A stretch of DNA of 6,929 nucleotides, from NCBI GenBank assembly GCA_030616195.1, contig JAUWXW010000087.1, positions 1 through 6,929 of the forward strand, in the 5' to 3' direction. The DNA is from Chloroflexota bacterium. GTDB lineage: Bacteria > Chloroflexota > Dehalococcoidia > RBG-13-53-26. Below, piece by piece: positions 6,125-6,929 of this stretch. The notes beneath the pieces were generated by a model. That model had not been told where the DNA came from. It did no database searches and was given only the letters and a program-made list of their open reading frames with translations. A program made the position numbers and the translations under genes. The number at the start of each line of letters is the position of its first letter. Positions within the stretch are counted from its first letter, which is position 1.

Positions 6125-6185
6125 AGTAGCAGCAACAAGAGTGACTTGGATCTTGGGAGTGATGTATTGCGGTGTTTTCCTCAAC

Positions 6186-6211
6186 GCCCCTGCATGAATT
6201 GATGCGGGGGC
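6186..6211. repeat. GC-rich hairpin downstream of the rhomboid gene
   Basis: GCCCCTGCAT (6186-6195) and ATGCGGGGGC (6202-6211) pair over ten positions with one T/G wobble, around a 6-base loop. A weaker hairpin, TGAAGG with CCTTCA, lies at about 6228-6247. They sit 61 bases or less after the rhomboid stop and may form the end of its transcript, but no T-run follows. I see no gene in 5888-6271. Confidence 0.5.
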
Positions 6212-6271
6212 TGTGCGCCATGTTACCTGAAGGGCGGGGTTCCTTCACGCACCCCAGAGACGTGATGCGCT

Positions 6272-6929
6272 TTACTGGCGCCAGGAAGCTGAGGGGCGGC
6301 GACCCGAAGTTGGGGTGAAAAGCTGGATCAGGAGCGCTACTGTAAGTCCGGCCACGAAACCACCGATGTGAGCCCAATAGGCGACACCTCCAGTCTGAGC
6401 AGAGGGCCCCAGGGAACCCATGCCGCCGACAAACTGTAGCAAAATCCAAAAGCCGAGCAGGAGGAACGCAGGGATTCGAACGAAGGTGACGAAAACGAAG
6501 ATTACGATGGTGCGGATCCGGCTAAAGGGATAGAGCAACAAGTAGGCTCCCAGGACACCAGCAATAGCGCCGCTGGCCCCGATTACCGGCACTTGAGATT
6601 GCGTGTCGATAGCTATCTGGGTCCAGGTTGCGGCGAGTCCTGCTCCAACATAGAAAAAGAGATAGGGGATATGGCCGAAGCGGTCCTCGATGCTGTTACC
6701 GAAGGCCCAGAGAAAAAGCATGTTGCTCAGGAAATGCATCCAGTCTCCGTGAAGAAACATGGAAGTAAACATGGTTACCCAGTCCGGGAAGGGAGTGGCT
6801 ATATCGCGAGCCATCAGGGGATTAACCCAGAAGGTCTCGTAACTGACCCCCTGGGTTAACTCGGCTGGAATAAGCCCAAACATGAAGAAGAATACTGTAC
6901 GACTGACGTCGTCAAGAGCCAGTTCATAG
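6272..6929 (-). CDS. Rhomboid family intramembrane serine protease, N-terminus cut by window edge
   Basis: The frame is open to the right edge and yields 218 visible residues, starting YELALDDVSRTVFFFMFGLIPAEL. Rhomboids of this type have such a segment after their first membrane helix. The first visible Met (6883) is therefore internal, and the true start with the first helix lies outside the window. Counted from that internal Met: HGDWMHFLSN carries H50 and N54 of the oxyanion site, the nucleophile is S104 in GASGAIAGVLGAY, and the base is H172 in YWAHIGGFVAGL. About five hydrophobic helices are visible, and a short polar tail ends the protein. Rhomboids cleave membrane-protein segments within the bilayer; the substrate is unknown. 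The catalytic Ser and His are both intact, so it should be active. Confidence 0.92.
   Translation of the reverse strand, partial: YELALDDVSRTVFFFMFGLIPAELTQGVSYETFWVNPLMARDIATPFPDWVTMFTSMFLHGDWMHFLSNMLFLWAFGNSIEDRFGHIPYLFFYVGAGLAATWTQIAIDTQSQVPVIGASGAIAGVLGAYLLLYPFSRIRTIVIFVFVTFVRIPAFLLLGFWILLQFVGGMGSLGPSAQTGGVAYWAHIGGFVAGLTVALLIQLFTPTSGRRPSASWRQ

Noticed and set aside
5888..6271. tRNA or other structured RNA gene in the 384-base gap
   Set aside because: I found no T-loop, acceptor pairing or other recognisable RNA core on either strand; only hairpins and the kinase promoter are supported.
6012..6449. A 145-codon minus-strand open frame overlapping the end of the rhomboid gene
   Set aside because: It overlaps the rhomboid coding region in another frame, has low-complexity Cys/Ser/Arg-rich composition and no recognisable motif, and lacks a good Shine-Dalgarno.
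1..6929. CRISPR array or prophage genes
   Set aside because: No regularly spaced direct repeats and no phage or integrase-type protein are present.

Overview
Every gene in this window lies on the minus strand, so the genetic order runs from the right edge to the left. The contents are ordinary bacterial proteins (M16 peptidase, soluble PAS histidine kinase, rhomboid protease) plus a compact run of ArsA-like ATPase, macrodomain and histone-deacetylase-like genes. Start sites have purine-rich Shine-Dalgarno sequences, and -10/-35 boxes of the sigma-70 type are visible. Base composition is moderate, with AT-rich intergenic repeats. The style of the M16 peptidase, the double-PAS kinase and the repeats reminds me of Chloroflexota (Dehalococcoidia-like) or another anaerobic sediment or groundwater lineage. 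That is an impression from protein style, not a demonstrated assignment.

Right to left: (1) 6929-6272 is a rhomboid-family intramembrane serine protease whose 5' end is cut by the window edge. (2) 6271-5888 is gene-free. It holds hairpins and a perfect TATAAT extended -10 for the next gene. (3) 5887-4283 is a soluble histidine kinase (coiled coil, PAS, PAS, HisKA, HATPase_c) with no response regulator beside it. (4) 4282-4050 is a leader region with a candidate promoter, an operator-like dyad over its -10 box and a 9-bp hairpin. (5) 4049-1380 is a probable four-gene operon: ArsA/Get3-like ATPase, then a 28-bp perfect palindrome, a YmdB-like macrodomain protein, a 79-residue ORF that is only the N-terminal part of a histone-deacetylase fold (its start overlaps the macrodomain stop by ATGA), and a complete HDAC-like deacetylase 11 bases further on. 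(6) 1379-1018 is gene-free and holds an AT-rich nested inverted repeat and the promoter of the next gene. (7) 1017-1 is an M16 zinc metallopeptidase with HxxEH, cut at its C-terminus by the left edge.

The part worth attention is region 5. A macrodomain (ADP-ribose or O-acetyl-ADP-ribose chemistry) is translationally linked to a zinc deacylase-type protein that keeps the metal ligands and His-His pair but has Ser where the catalytic Tyr normally sits. A duplicated N-terminal HDAC fragment lies between them and an ArsA-family ATPase with altered switch motifs leads the set. A joint role in removing or sensing acyl or ADP-ribosyl modifications is a reasonable hypothesis, but the sequence alone does not prove it.
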